Below are positions 15,335-25,911 of a stretch of DNA of 64,000 nucleotides, piece after piece. The notes beneath the pieces were generated by a model. It saw nothing but the letters and a program-made list of their open reading frames with translations. It had not been told where the DNA came from and did no database searches. Each line of letters begins with the position of its first letter. The first letter of the stretch is position 1. This DNA is from PRO6 sp035565775. GTDB taxonomy: Bacteria; Pseudomonadota; Alphaproteobacteria; Rhizobiales; Xanthobacteraceae. The stretch spans positions 124,001-188,000 of the forward strand of contig DATMRW010000027.1 in NCBI GenBank assembly GCA_035565775.1, written 5' to 3'. The translations under genes and the position numbers were made by a program.

Positions 15335-15844
15335 ATGGGGTTTGCGCGGTTTTTGGGCGTTTCGGTGGTGGCGTGCGGGGCGATGGTGGCCGGGGCGGCG
15401 GATGCGGGCGCATCGGCCAGCGGCCTGCCGGTGCCGCGGTTCGTCAGCCTCAAATCCGACCACGTGAACGTGCGGGTCGGCCCGACCAAGGACAACGAGG
15501 TCAGCTGGGTCTACACCCGGGCCGGGCTGCCCGTCGAAATCACCGCCGAATTCGAGAACTGGCGCCGGGTGCGCGATTCCGAAGGGGCCGAGGGGTGGGT
15601 GTATCACTCGCTGCTGTCCGGCCGCCGCACCGCCGTGGTCAACATGAAGGATAAGGACCAGCTCGCTGCGCTGCATCACCGCGCCGATCGGGAAAGTCCG
15701 GTCACGGCACGGCTGGAGGCCGGGGTGGTGGTGCAGGTCAAGCGCTGCGACGCGGCCTGGTGCCGGATCACCGGACGAGGCTTTGACGGCTATATCGAGC
15801 AGCAGCGGCTGTGGGGCGTCTATCCCGACGAGAAGGTGGACTGA
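15335..15844 (+). CDS. Exported bacterial SH3-domain protein
   Basis: The 169-residue protein has a signal peptide (FLGVSVVACGAMVAGAADAGA) and then SH3-like repeats. The first is clear: FVSLKSDHVNVRVGPTKDNEV followed by GLPVEITAEFENWRRVRDSEGAEGWV, with the W-x-x-V and G-W-V landmarks. A second weaker repeat follows at VKRCDAAWCRI. Such domains often bind peptidoglycan or other cell-envelope partners, so a periplasmic envelope role is inferred. The start at 15335 follows AAGGGTTGAA; an in-frame ATG 60 bp earlier overlaps the leader hairpin. Confidence 0.8.
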   Translation: MGFARFLGVSVVACGAMVAGAADAGASASGLPVPRFVSLKSDHVNVRVGPTKDNEVSWVYTRAGLPVEITAEFENWRRVRDSEGAEGWVYHSLLSGRRTAVVNMKDKDQLAALHHRADRESPVTARLEAGVVVQVKRCDAAWCRITGRGFDGYIEQQRLWGVYPDEKVD

Positions 15845-16016
15845 GCAGCCTGCTGCTGCGAGGCGGCAAGCAACAATGCGCCCACAACAATGCGCCCAGA
15901 GCATCGAATGCGCTTACGGCCGCGGATCAGATGATTTCAAAAACCCAAGCGATGACCGCAGCGCCGCTGCGGTCAGGACAAGGCTGCATCGCCATGAGGC
16001 GGCGCCGTATTGCTGT

Positions 16017-16496
16017 TCAGGCGCGCTTCTTGCGCAGGCGGATCACCATGTCGATACGGCTGATCTCGTAGCCTTCCGGAACTTCCGGCAGGGCCTGCAG
16101 CGACAGGTGCGGATCCGGGATGTCGACCAGCTCGTGGGTGTTCTCGATATAGAAATGATGGTGCGAGGACACGTTGGTGTCGAAATAGGTCTTGCTGCCG
16201 TCGACGCTGACCTGGCGCAGCAGGCCGGCCTCGGTGAGCTGATTGAGCGTGTTGTAGACAGTTGCGAGCGACACCGGAACCTTGGCGCTGGTCGCTTCCT
16301 CGTAGAGCATTTCGGCGGTGAGGTGGCGGCCACCCTTATTGAACAAAAGCCAGCCAAGAGCCATGCGCTGACGGGTGGGCCGCAGGCCTACCGATTGCAG
16401 CATTTCGTTGACGTCATGCCACGGGCAACCGGTGAGCAGCGGAGCGCGCGGGGCGCTGTCGCTCGTGATCTGCTTCAGGTCGTAGGAGTCACTCAT
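16017..16496 (-). CDS. irr: Irr, iron response regulator (Fur family)
   Basis: The 159-residue Fur-family protein is specialised to sense iron through heme. The heme regulatory motif GCPWHD is intact at residues 23-28, and a His cluster HHH is at 112-114. In Bradyrhizobium these features confer heme-dependent degradation. Irr accumulates under iron limitation and represses or activates heme- and iron-related genes. The winged helix lies at about 35-95 (LRPTRQRMALGWLLF, SLATVYNTLNQL). It is divergent from fabA; the 305 bp between them holds the irr promoter. Confidence 0.95.
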   Translation of the reverse strand: MSDSYDLKQITSDSAPRAPLLTGCPWHDVNEMLQSVGLRPTRQRMALGWLLFNKGGRHLTAEMLYEEATSAKVPVSLATVYNTLNQLTEAGLLRQVSVDGSKTYFDTNVSSHHHFYIENTHELVDIPDPHLSLQALPEVPEGYEISRIDMVIRLRKKRA

Positions 16497-16570
16497 CGGC
16501 TACCTTGATTTCTATGGCATCAAGCCGGCGCCGCCAGCTTTCTCAACAATCCCCAGCCTTATTTGTGAAG

Positions 16571-16599
16571 AATATAGAAAAGGATGCCGGAAGATGCAA
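16571..16599 (-). promoter_or_regulatory. Probable irr promoter with Fur-like direct repeats
   Basis: On the minus strand, TTGCAT (16594-16599) and TATATT (16571-16576) are spaced by 17 bp, a good sigma-70 promoter 75 bp upstream of the irr ATG. Imperfect repeats TGCGAG (16604-16609), TGCATC (16593-16598) and GCATCC (16582-16587) recur at about 11-bp steps over the promoter. They resemble a direct-repeat Fur-type element, and regulation by Fur is inferred. The remainder of 16497-16801 holds an indistinct fabA promoter region with no recognised gene. Confidence 0.5.
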
Positions 16600-16801
16600 G
16601 TTTCTCGCAATTAGAGCTTGTGTCAGCGTAAATTAATTGGCGGGGAGGGGGCGCGGCACGCTTTGACCCTCGGTCGGACCATGATAGAGAGCGCCGACAC
16701 TTTTGGCGGCCGATTTTGCCTGCATTGAGATCAATCGGCGAATTCGGCCTTACTCCGGGTTGCAAGGCTCCCGGAAGCAGCGGGAATAAGGAATTTTAGG
16801 C

Positions 16802-17335
16802 ATGCATGTTCGGCAGAGCAGCTATCAGTATGAGGATCTGCTGGCCTGCGGCCGCGGAGAGATGTTCGGTCCGGGCAACGCGCAGCTCCCGCTGCCGCCG
16901 ATGCTGATGTTCGACCGCATCACCGAGATCACCGAAACCGGCGGCGAATATGGCAAGGGCCTTATCCGTGCCGAAATGGATGTGAAGGAGGACCTGTGGT
17001 TCTTCGGCTGCCACTTCAAGCGCGATCCCGTGATGCCGGGCTGCCTCGGCCTCGATGCGATGTGGCAGATGGTCGGCTTCTTCCTCGGCTGGCTCGGCGG
17101 CGAAGGCCGCGGCCGGGCGCTCGGCCTCGGCGAACTGAAGTTTTCCGGCCAGGTTCTGCCGAACGTCAGCAAGGTCGTTTATAATATCGACATGAAGCGG
17201 GTCATGCGCTCGAAGCTGGTGCTGGGCGTCGCCGATGGCTGGTTGTCGGCGGATGACGAGATCATCTACCGCGCCAAGGACCTCAAGGTCGGCTTGTTCC
17301 GGCAGGAGCAGGCGGACGCGGAAGCGGTGGCCTGA
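16802..17335 (+). CDS. fabA: FabA, 3-hydroxydecanoyl-ACP dehydratase/isomerase
   Basis: The 177-residue hot-dog-fold enzyme dehydrates beta-hydroxydecanoyl-ACP and isomerises the trans-2 to the cis-3 double bond, opening the unsaturated fatty-acid branch. The active-site segment is WFFGCHFKRDPVMPGCLGLDAMWQ, with His71 and Asp85 at the positions expected from E. coli FabA. Full length for the family. It is followed by fabB and fabI on the same strand, which complete the anaerobic unsaturated-fatty-acid route. Confidence 0.97.
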   Translation: MHVRQSSYQYEDLLACGRGEMFGPGNAQLPLPPMLMFDRITEITETGGEYGKGLIRAEMDVKEDLWFFGCHFKRDPVMPGCLGLDAMWQMVGFFLGWLGGEGRGRALGLGELKFSGQVLPNVSKVVYNIDMKRVMRSKLVLGVADGWLSADDEIIYRAKDLKVGLFRQEQADAEAVA

Positions 17336-17450
17336 AGGCATTGCGGCCGTTGACGCCGGGGACCAGAAACCAAACGCATGCGATCTCTCCCGACTGTCGG
17401 TTGGGGAGCCGTATTGAGCATTCTAAACGTAGACAAAGAGCGGAGCTGTC

Positions 17451-18674
17451 ATGAGGCGGGTTGTCGTCACGGGGATGGGCATCGTTTCGTCCATCGGAAA
17501 CAACACCCAGGAAGTGCTGGCGAGCCTTTACGACGCCAAGCCCGGGATTTCGCGGGCCGAACAGTATGGCGAGATGGGTTTCCGTTCCCAGGTCTACGGC
17601 AAGCCGACGCTCGATCCGTCTGAGCTGGTCGACCGGCGCGCAATGCGCTTCCTCGCGCAGGGCGCGGCGTGGAATCACGTTGCGATGGATCAGGCGATCC
17701 TCGATTCCGGCCTTGAGCCGCACGAAGTTTCCAACGAGCGCACCGGCATCATCATGGGCTCGGGCGGCCCCTCCGCACGCACCATCGTCGAAGCCGCTGA
17801 CATCACCCGCACCAAGGGCCCCAAGCGCGTCGGCCCGTTCGCGGTGCCGAAAGCGATGTCCTCCACCGCATCCGCGACTCTGGCGACCTGGTTCAAGATC
17901 AAGGGCGTCAACTATTCGATTTCCTCCGCTTGCGCGACGTCGAACCACTGCATCGGCAATGCCTATGAGACGATCCAGATCGGCAAGCAGGACGTGATCT
18001 TCGCCGGCGGCTGCGAAGAGCTCGACTGGTCGCTGTCGGTGCTGTTCGACGCCATGGGCGCGATGTCGTCGAAGTACAACGACACCCCGGCCACCGCCTC
18101 GCGCGCCTACGATGTCAACCGCGATGGCTTTGTGATCGCCGGCGGCGCCGGCGTCGTCGTGCTCGAGGAGCTCGAGCACGCCAAGGCGCGCGGCGCCAAG
18201 ATCTATGGCGAGATCGTTGGCTATGGCGCGACGTCGGACGGCTACGACATGGTCGCGCCGTCGGGCGAGGGCGCCGAGCGCTGCATGCGCATGGCGCTGT
18301 CGACGGTGAAGACGCCGGTCGACTACATCAACCCGCACGCGACCTCGACCCCGGCCGGCGATCCGCCGGAGATCGCGGCGATCCGAAAGGTTTTCGGCGT
18401 CGGCGACAAGTGCCCGCCGATCTCGGCGACGAAATCGCTCACCGGCCACTCGCTCGGCGCGACCGGCGTGCAGGAGGCGATCTACTCGCTGCTGATGATG
18501 AACAACGGCTTTATCTGCGAGAGTGCGAACATTCAGGAGCTGGATCCGGTCTTCGCCGACATGCCGATCGTCCGCAAGCGCATCGACAACGCCAAGATCG
18601 GCACCGTGCTGTCGAACTCGTTCGGCTTCGGCGGCACCAATGCGACGCTCGTATTCCAGCGGCTGGATGCCTGA
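17451..18674 (+). CDS. fabB: FabB, beta-ketoacyl-ACP synthase I
   Basis: The 407-residue thiolase-fold condensing enzyme extends unsaturated acyl-ACPs with malonyl-ACP. Catalytic Cys161 lies in SISSACATSNHC, one active-site His in NPHATSTPAGD and the other in KSLTGHSLGATG. The C-terminal FGFGGTNATLVF is the family glycine-rich loop. A 115 bp gap separates it from fabA. A perfect AGCCGCC-GCAA-GGCGGCT hairpin (18694-18711) without a T-run lies between fabB and fabI and may tune mRNA stability. Confidence 0.97.
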   Translation: MRRVVVTGMGIVSSIGNNTQEVLASLYDAKPGISRAEQYGEMGFRSQVYGKPTLDPSELVDRRAMRFLAQGAAWNHVAMDQAILDSGLEPHEVSNERTGIIMGSGGPSARTIVEAADITRTKGPKRVGPFAVPKAMSSTASATLATWFKIKGVNYSISSACATSNHCIGNAYETIQIGKQDVIFAGGCEELDWSLSVLFDAMGAMSSKYNDTPATASRAYDVNRDGFVIAGGAGVVVLEELEHAKARGAKIYGEIVGYGATSDGYDMVAPSGEGAERCMRMALSTVKTPVDYINPHATSTPAGDPPEIAAIRKVFGVGDKCPPISATKSLTGHSLGATGVQEAIYSLLMMNNGFICESANIQELDPVFADMPIVRKRIDNAKIGTVLSNSFGFGGTNATLVFQRLDA

Positions 18675-18804
18675 ATCTGACCCGGCGAGATGAAGCCGCC
18701 GCAAGGCGGCTCACGTCTTGCCGCCTGCCAACCTGATCACATCAAGCCTTACGACAAGCCATTTGCCTGATCCCATTTTGGGGTCGGAGCCGAGAGGACC
18801 GGAT

Positions 18805-19608
18805 ATGCAGCAACTCATGCAGGGCAAGCGCGGATTGATCATGGGTGTCGCCAATGATCATTCGATCGCGTGGGGCATTGCACGCAATCTGGCGGCGCAG
18901 GGCGCGGAGCTCGCCTTCACCTATCAGGGCGATGCACTCGGCCGGCGCGTCAAGCCGCTGGCGGAATCGGTCAACGCCAAGTATGTCCTGTCTTGCGACG
19001 TCGAGGATCTCGCCAGCGTCGACCAGGTGTTCGAGACGCTCAAGTCGAACTGGGGCACGCTCGATTTCGTCGTGCACGCGGTCGCCTTCTCGGACAAGAA
19101 CGAGCTCAAGGGCCGCTATGCCGACACCACGCGCGAAAACTTTTCGCGCACGATGCTGATCTCCTGCTTTTCCTTCACCGAGGTTGCCAAGCGCGCCGCA
19201 GCGCTGATGCCGGAGAGCGGCGGCTCGATGGTGACGCTGACCTATGGCGGCTCGACCCGGGTGATGCCGAACTACAACGTGATGGGCGTCGCCAAGGCGG
19301 CGCTCGAGGCGAGCGTACGCTATCTCGCATCCGATTTCGGCCCGCGCGGCATTCGCGTCAACGCGATCTCGGCGGGTCCGATCCGCACGCTGGCCGGCGC
19401 CGGCATCGCCGATGCGCGGCAGATGTTCAGCTATCAGCAGAAGCACGCGCCGCTGCGGCGGACGGTGACGATCGACGAGGTCGGCGGCGCTGCGCTGTAC
19501 CTGCTCTCGGATCTTTCGACCGGCGTGACCGGCGACATCCACTATGTCGATTCCGGCTACAACATCATCTCGATGCCGCAGCCCGGCGAGCTCAAAGCCG
19601 ACGACTGA
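18805..19608 (+). CDS. fabI: FabI, enoyl-ACP reductase (NADH)
   Basis: The 267-residue short-chain dehydrogenase catalyses the last step of each fatty-acid elongation round and is the target class of triclosan. Typical landmarks are LIMGVANDHSIAWGIA (cofactor loop), LDFVVHAVAFSDK and the YNVMGVAK catalytic Tyr-x6-Lys. SAGPIRTLAGAGI near residue 195 is the FabI substrate loop. The start was set at 18805, behind GAGAGGACCGGAT; an earlier in-frame ATG at 18718 would add 29 residues not seen in the family. Confidence 0.97.
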   Translation: MQQLMQGKRGLIMGVANDHSIAWGIARNLAAQGAELAFTYQGDALGRRVKPLAESVNAKYVLSCDVEDLASVDQVFETLKSNWGTLDFVVHAVAFSDKNELKGRYADTTRENFSRTMLISCFSFTEVAKRAAALMPESGGSMVTLTYGGSTRVMPNYNVMGVAKAALEASVRYLASDFGPRGIRVNAISAGPIRTLAGAGIADARQMFSYQQKHAPLRRTVTIDEVGGAALYLLSDLSTGVTGDIHYVDSGYNIISMPQPGELKADD

Positions 19609-19633
19609 TACGCAGCATTTTTGCGCAAACGCC

Positions 19634-19670
19634 AAAAACTCCCTTGCCCCGTGGCCAGGGAGTTTTTTGT
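19634..19670 (+). terminator. Rho-independent terminator after fabI
   Basis: AACTCCCT (19637-19644) pairs with AGGGAGTT (19657-19664), followed by a run of Ts. It lies 25 bp past the fabI stop and ends the fabA-fabB-fabI run. Confidence 0.85.
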
Positions 19671-19816
19671 TGCCCGAGTGCGGCTGCCGCAATCGATGGT
19701 TGTCGGGTCGGAAACTTAACCAGTCGGAAACCTCGGTGGAACCATAAAGGCCAGATCGGGTTCCGGATGGTGCCAGTCGGTTGCCTCGGATACCTGCGCG
19801 TAAGGGGGGAAGCGCG

Positions 19817-20314
19817 ATGGAGCGGCGCACGGTTGACCTGTCGGGCTATCCCGATCTCGTGGTTCTTTATCTCGGCATGCGCGTCAATGCGCTGCATGGC
19901 ATCAAGACGCTGCTCGGCTTCGGTCCGAAGATTGCCGCCGTCGCCAAGGACATGCCCGACGGCTTGCTCGCCCACGACAACATCATCTACTCGCTGTTTC
20001 CCTGCCATTTCGGCATGCGCCAGTACTGGCGCGATTTCGAGAGCCTCGAGAGCTGGGCGCGCTCCGAACCGCATCGGGCATGGTGGCTGAGTTTTCTTAA
20101 GGACTCCAAGGGCACCGGCTTCTGGCACGAAGCGTATTTCATGCGCGGCGGCATGGAGGCGGTCTATGTCGACGTCCCGGAAATTTTCGGCTTTCGCAAA
20201 TTCGCGCCGAATCTCGCGGCCAAGGGCGGTATGTTTTCCGCGCGCCAGCGTGCCGGCGTCAAGGGCATGGCGTCGTCGCCATCGGTCGTGCCCGAAGATG
20301 AACTTTACCGCTGA
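19817..20314 (+). CDS. DUF4188 / monooxygenase-like family protein
   Basis: The 165-residue soluble protein begins MERRTVDLSGYPDLVVLYLGMRV. The pattern VVLYLGMRVNALHGIKTLLGFGP, a central FPCHFGMRQYWRDFESLESWARSEPHRAWW and TGFWHEAYFMRGG fits the dimeric alpha/beta-barrel-like DUF4188 family, sometimes annotated as monooxygenase or phenylacetaldoxime-dehydratase related. No catalytic residues are defined, so the enzymatic role is unknown. The start at 19817 follows AAGGGGGGAAG. It is separated from fabI by a terminator, so it probably has its own promoter. Confidence 0.7.
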   Translation: MERRTVDLSGYPDLVVLYLGMRVNALHGIKTLLGFGPKIAAVAKDMPDGLLAHDNIIYSLFPCHFGMRQYWRDFESLESWARSEPHRAWWLSFLKDSKGTGFWHEAYFMRGGMEAVYVDVPEIFGFRKFAPNLAAKGGMFSARQRAGVKGMASSPSVVPEDELYR

Positions 20315-20369
20315 TATCTGTGCGAGCAGCGCCGCTGATTTTCATTCGTCTACGCAACGGGACATCGAC

Positions 20370-20819
20370 ATGAAGCACTTTGAGAAAACTCGCTCTGCGC
20401 GGATCGCCATCGCGGCGTTCGCGGCACTGATCGCCGCCCCGGTGGTTGCCGAAGCCGGTCCGCTCACGCTGCAGATCAGCGGCGCGCGCAACGCGAACGG
20501 CGTTGTGCGCTGCGGGCTGTATGCTTCAGCCGACGGTTTCCGCGAGCCGGGCCGGGAGATGAGCGAGGCCGCCGGCAAGATCAACGGCGACCGCGCGACG
20601 TGCAGCTTCAAGTCGGTGCCGGATGGCACCTATGCCGTCGCGGTTTTCCATGCCGAGCAGAACGAGCGCAAGATGGACATCGGCATGTTCGGCAAGCCGA
20701 AGCAGGGCGTCGGCTTCTCGCGCAATCCGTCGATCACTTTCGGCCCGCCGAAGTTCGAAGCGGCGGCCTTCAGCGTCGGCGCCGCGCCGGTGTCGCTGAA
20801 CATCAAGCTGAGCTACTGA
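20370..20819 (+). CDS. Exported DUF2141 family protein
   Basis: The 149-residue protein has a signal peptide (IAIAAFAALIAAPVVAEA) and a beta-rich DUF2141 domain. Landmarks are LTLQISGARNANGVVRCGLYAS, CSFKSVPDGTYAVAVFHAEQN and the family-typical DIGMFGKPKQGVGFSRNP. The function of this family is unknown; a periplasmic location is inferred. It starts 55 bp after the DUF4188 gene and probably shares its transcript. The two cysteines (RCGLY and TCSF) could form a disulfide. Confidence 0.78.
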   Translation: MKHFEKTRSARIAIAAFAALIAAPVVAEAGPLTLQISGARNANGVVRCGLYASADGFREPGREMSEAAGKINGDRATCSFKSVPDGTYAVAVFHAEQNERKMDIGMFGKPKQGVGFSRNPSITFGPPKFEAAAFSVGAAPVSLNIKLSY

Positions 20820-20832
20820 TCGCTCTACCTGC

Positions 20833-20866
20833 GGTGCCGCTGTGATCAGCGGCACCGTTGTCTTTT
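20833..20866 (+). terminator. Terminator hairpin after the DUF2141 gene
   Basis: GGTGCCGCTG (20833-20842) and CAGCGGCACC (20847-20856) form a perfect 10-bp stem with a TGAT loop, followed by GTTGTCTTTT on the plus strand. It sits in the 57 bp between convergent genes. Confidence 0.75.
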
Positions 20867-20876
20867 GCGAGTGCGC

Positions 20877-21473
20877 TCACTCGTTGGCGATGACAGCCGC
20901 GCGCTGGAATGCCGGGCGGGCGCTGCACCGTTCGATGTAGCGGTCGAAGGACGGCCGCGACGGAATGATGTTGAACAGCTTGCAGGCAAAGTTCAGGCCC
21001 GAGCCGATCATGATGTCGGCGGCGGAAAACTTGTCGCCGAGAATCCACGGGCCGGTTTGCAGCGCTTCGTCGAGCGTGCCGAAGACCTGATCGACGCTGC
21101 CCCATCCCGCCGTGGTCGTCGGCACCTCGAATTTCGCGAAGGCCTGGATCATGGCCGGTTCGATGCAGGCCGGCGAAAATATCAGCCAGTAAAGATACCG
21201 CGCGCGCAGCCGATCGCCGATCGCCGGAGCGAGGTGCGAATTCGGAAAGCGGTCGGCGACATAGGCGCAAATCGCGGCGGCATCGCCCATCGTCGCCTCG
21301 CCATCCTTGAGCGCGGGCACCTTGCCCATCGGGTTAATCGCGAGAAACTCAGGCTGCTTGTGAGCGCCGCTCGCCATATCGACGCGCACGCGCTCATAAG
21401 GCTCCCCCACTTCTTCCATCAGCCAGAGCGTCGAGAAAGAGCGCGTTCGCGGCGCGTAGAAGAGTTGCATCAT
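20877..21473 (-). CDS. Glutathione S-transferase family protein
   Basis: The 198-residue protein has an N-terminal thioredoxin-like GSH domain (MMQLFYAPRTRSFSTLWLMEEVG, then NPMGKVPALKDGEATMGDAAAICAYVADRFP). An all-helical C-terminal domain with the N-capping GDKFSAADIMIGSGL follows, typical of bacterial GSTs. The class (beta or other) and substrate are not evident. It lies downstream of pnp on the same strand but beyond a strong terminator, so it is probably a separate transcript. Confidence 0.85.
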   Translation of the reverse strand: MMQLFYAPRTRSFSTLWLMEEVGEPYERVRVDMASGAHKQPEFLAINPMGKVPALKDGEATMGDAAAICAYVADRFPNSHLAPAIGDRLRARYLYWLIFSPACIEPAMIQAFAKFEVPTTTAGWGSVDQVFGTLDEALQTGPWILGDKFSAADIMIGSGLNFACKLFNIIPSRPSFDRYIERCSARPAFQRAAVIANE

Positions 21474-21533
21474 GGCAGATTTCTCACATTGGAATGTTTT
21501 AGTTGTCGCGCTGCGGCGCGACCTGATCTTTTC

Positions 21534-21567
21534 ATAAAAAAAGGCGGTCGCAAGGACCGCCTTTTGA
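21534..21567 (-). terminator. Rho-independent terminator after pnp
   Basis: GGCGGTC (21543-21549) and GACCGCC (21555-21561) form the stem. Read leftwards it is followed by seven Ts. It lies 24 bp past the pnp stop and closes the rimP-to-pnp run. Confidence 0.9.
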
Positions 21568-21590
21568 ATTTTTGCCGGGTCGCCGGAAAA

Positions 21591-23747
<2,157 letters not shown>

Positions 23748-23954
23748 GTTATTTGTCTTCCATGGGTTCGCCGGAAGCCCGAGAGCCATGAGCAAGACGG
23801 CGAGACGCTGACGTCCGCAAAGCGGTTGCGAGGTCAGCGGCCGGCGATCCTGCCATAGCTTTCGTCCTTCCGGTCTAGCGGGCTTCGTGCCCGTCATCGT
23901 CCAGCTGCCGGAGTGCTGCTGGACGGCATCGATCGCGAAACGGGTCGCGATATG

Positions 23955-23980
23955 AAAACGCGCGCCGTTAAGCGCGCGTC
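23955..23980 (-). terminator. Hairpin between rpsO and pnp
   Basis: CGCGCGC (23959-23965) and GCGCGCG (23972-23978) form a perfect 7-bp stem. On the minus strand it is followed by TTTT. It is 10 bp past the rpsO stop, the position of the E. coli rpsO t1 terminator and RNase processing zone. Confidence 0.75.
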
Positions 23981-23987
23981 TCGAGCC

Positions 23988-24257
23988 TTAGCGGCGGATG
24001 TTGTTCTTTTCGAGCAATGCCTTGTAGCGGGGTTCGTCCCGCTTCTTGACATAGTCGAGCAGCGCGCGGCGGGTGGCCACCAGCTTCAGCAGGCCGCGGC
24101 GGGAGTGGTTGTCCTTGCCGTGGGTGCGGAAGTGCTCGGTGAGGTTGTTGATGCGCTCCGACAGGATCGCGATCTGGACCTCGGGCGAGCCAGTGTCGCC
24201 GGCCTTGGTGGCGTTGTTCTTGATGATTTCCGCTTTACGTTCGGCAGTTACCGACAT
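23988..24257 (-). CDS. rpsO: 30S ribosomal protein S15
   Basis: The 89-residue protein is the standard S15 length and begins MSVTAERKAEIIKNNATKAGDTGSPEVQ. It binds 16S rRNA helices 20-22 early in 30S assembly. The landmarks LTEHFRTHGKDNHSRRGLL and a C-terminal IRR are conserved. It starts 2 bp after the truB stop, so it is part of the same operon. Confidence 0.98.
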   Translation of the reverse strand: MSVTAERKAEIIKNNATKAGDTGSPEVQIAILSERINNLTEHFRTHGKDNHSRRGLLKLVATRRALLDYVKKRDEPRYKALLEKNNIRR

Positions 24258-24259
24258 CG

Positions 24260-25333
24260 TCAGTCGTCCTTGTTGCGGCCGGCGCTGCCAGTGAGGCCGG
24301 TCAGGTTGAACACGCGCTTGGGGATCAGTTCGCCATTGCCAAGCTCGGCGAGAGCCAGAAGGCGGCCCCCGACGGTGACATAGACTGTGCCGCTGGAAAG
24401 AGGCGCATCCCGTCCGCGCAACAAAACGGCCTGGCCCCGGTGGAGCCTCGCCGCATCAGCCCGGCTGACGGCCAGCGCCGGGATGTCGTCCAGCGCGGTC
24501 TCAACGGGCAACAGAGCGTCGGCGAGGTTTCCCTCGCCGGACGCGGCTCTATCGCACAAAGTCTCCAATTGATCCAGCGGAATCATGTCGGCCTCCTCGA
24601 AGGGGCCGACCAGGGTGCGCCGGAGCGAGGAGATGTGGCCATAACAACCGAGCAGCCGGCCCATGTCGCGGGCGAGTGCCCGGACATAGGTTCCCTTGCC
24701 GCATTCGGCCTCGAACACGGTGTGGTCGGCGTCGGGCTGCTCGACGATCACGAATTCCATGATCTCGACGGTGCGCGGCTTCAGCTCGACCACCTCGCCG
24801 TCGCGGGCGAGATCGTAGGCGCGCTCGCCCTGGATCTTGATCGCGGAAAAGCGCGGCGGCACCTGCTCGATCGCGCCGATGAACTGCGGCAGCAGCGCCT
24901 CGACCGCCTCGATCGTCGGCCGCTTGTCGCTGGTGGCGACGACGCTGCCCTCGGTGTCGTCGGTGTCGCGCTCCTCGCCCCAGCGCACCGTGAAGCGGTA
25001 GCGCTTGCGTCCGTCCATGACGAAGGGCACGGTCTTGGTCGCTTCGCCGAGCGCGATCGGCAGGCCGCCGGTCGCGAGCGGATCGAGCGTGCCGGCGTGG
25101 CCGGCGCGCTTGGCCTTGAACAGTCGCTTCACCACTGCGACGGCCTGCGTCGAGGTCATGCCAATCGGCTTATCGAGCGCCACCCAGCCATGAACGTCGC
25201 GCTTGTCGCGCTTCGGCTTGCCGCCGGGCTGGCGGGCGCGGCCATGCGGACCGGGACCGGGCTCGGTCTGCACCAGGTTCGGTTGTTCGTTCTGGTCGGC
25301 GTGACCGGCGACGGCGATATGCGGTGAACTCAT
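24260..25333 (-). CDS. truB: TruB, tRNA pseudouridine-55 synthase
   Basis: The 357-residue enzyme makes pseudouridine-55 in the T-loop of tRNAs. The active-site block GHAGTLDPLATGGLPIALGEATK has the catalytic Asp, and GWVALDKPIGMTS and KGTYVRALARDMG are family landmarks. About 45 residues of basic, Gly/Pro-rich tail precede the domain (HGRARQPGGKPKRDKRD), a feature of alphaproteobacterial TruB. Its ATG overlaps the rbfA stop by one base (TAATG), so translation is coupled. Confidence 0.96.
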   Translation of the reverse strand: MSSPHIAVAGHADQNEQPNLVQTEPGPGPHGRARQPGGKPKRDKRDVHGWVALDKPIGMTSTQAVAVVKRLFKAKRAGHAGTLDPLATGGLPIALGEATKTVPFVMDGRKRYRFTVRWGEERDTDDTEGSVVATSDKRPTIEAVEALLPQFIGAIEQVPPRFSAIKIQGERAYDLARDGEVVELKPRTVEIMEFVIVEQPDADHTVFEAECGKGTYVRALARDMGRLLGCYGHISSLRRTLVGPFEEADMIPLDQLETLCDRAASGEGNLADALLPVETALDDIPALAVSRADAARLHRGQAVLLRGRDAPLSSGTVYVTVGGRLLALAELGNGELIPKRVFNLTGLTGSAGRNKDD

Positions 25334-25755
25334 TATGTTGATGACTCGTCCGATTCCTGAGTGAGGTCCCTCTGAACCTCGGGTGTTCTCAAAAGTTTCT
25401 CGATCCGTTCTGCTTCGTCGAATCGTTCATCGGGGCGAAAGCGGAGGTCAGGAGAAAATTTTAAGTTAACGCGGCGCGCGATCTCGCCGCGCAAAAACCG
25501 TTTGTGTTGTGCCAGGGCCTTGATCACGGCCTCGGTGTTCTCGCCGCCGAGCGGCATGATGTAGATCGTCGCCAGCTTCAGATCGGGCGACATCCGCACT
25601 TCCGGCACCGTGATCACCTGCGATTCGAGCAGCGGATCGTGAATGCTGCCCATCGACAATAGTTCCGCCATGGCGTGACGGATCAGTTCGCCGACGCGGA
25701 GCTGGCGCTGCGAGGGACCGGACGCAGACTTGTTCTGATGATGGCGGGGCATCAA
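25333..25755 (-). CDS. rbfA: Ribosome-binding factor A
   Basis: The 140-residue KH-like protein is a late 30S maturation factor, required especially at low temperature. It begins with a polar tail, then SQRQLRVGELIRHAMAELLSMG, PEVRMSPDLKLATIYIMPLGG and VNLKFSPDLRFRPDERFDEA, all typical of RbfA. It sits 156 bp after infB in the standard infB-rbfA-truB-rpsO order. Confidence 0.96.
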   Translation of the reverse strand: MMPRHHQNKSASGPSQRQLRVGELIRHAMAELLSMGSIHDPLLESQVITVPEVRMSPDLKLATIYIMPLGGENTEAVIKALAQHKRFLRGEIARRVNLKFSPDLRFRPDERFDEAERIEKLLRTPEVQRDLTQESDESST

Positions 25756-25911
25756 TCATCCTCGAAACCGGTGGCACGCCCGCGAGGATCGCAGGCGTTG
25801 CCGGTCTTACTGTGCAGAATTGACGTCTGACCGGGCCTCAAAGGGCGACGCTGCGCGCCTTTCGCCCGGTCATCTCGTCACTGTCATTCCATCGATCTGT
25901 GAGATTTGAAC

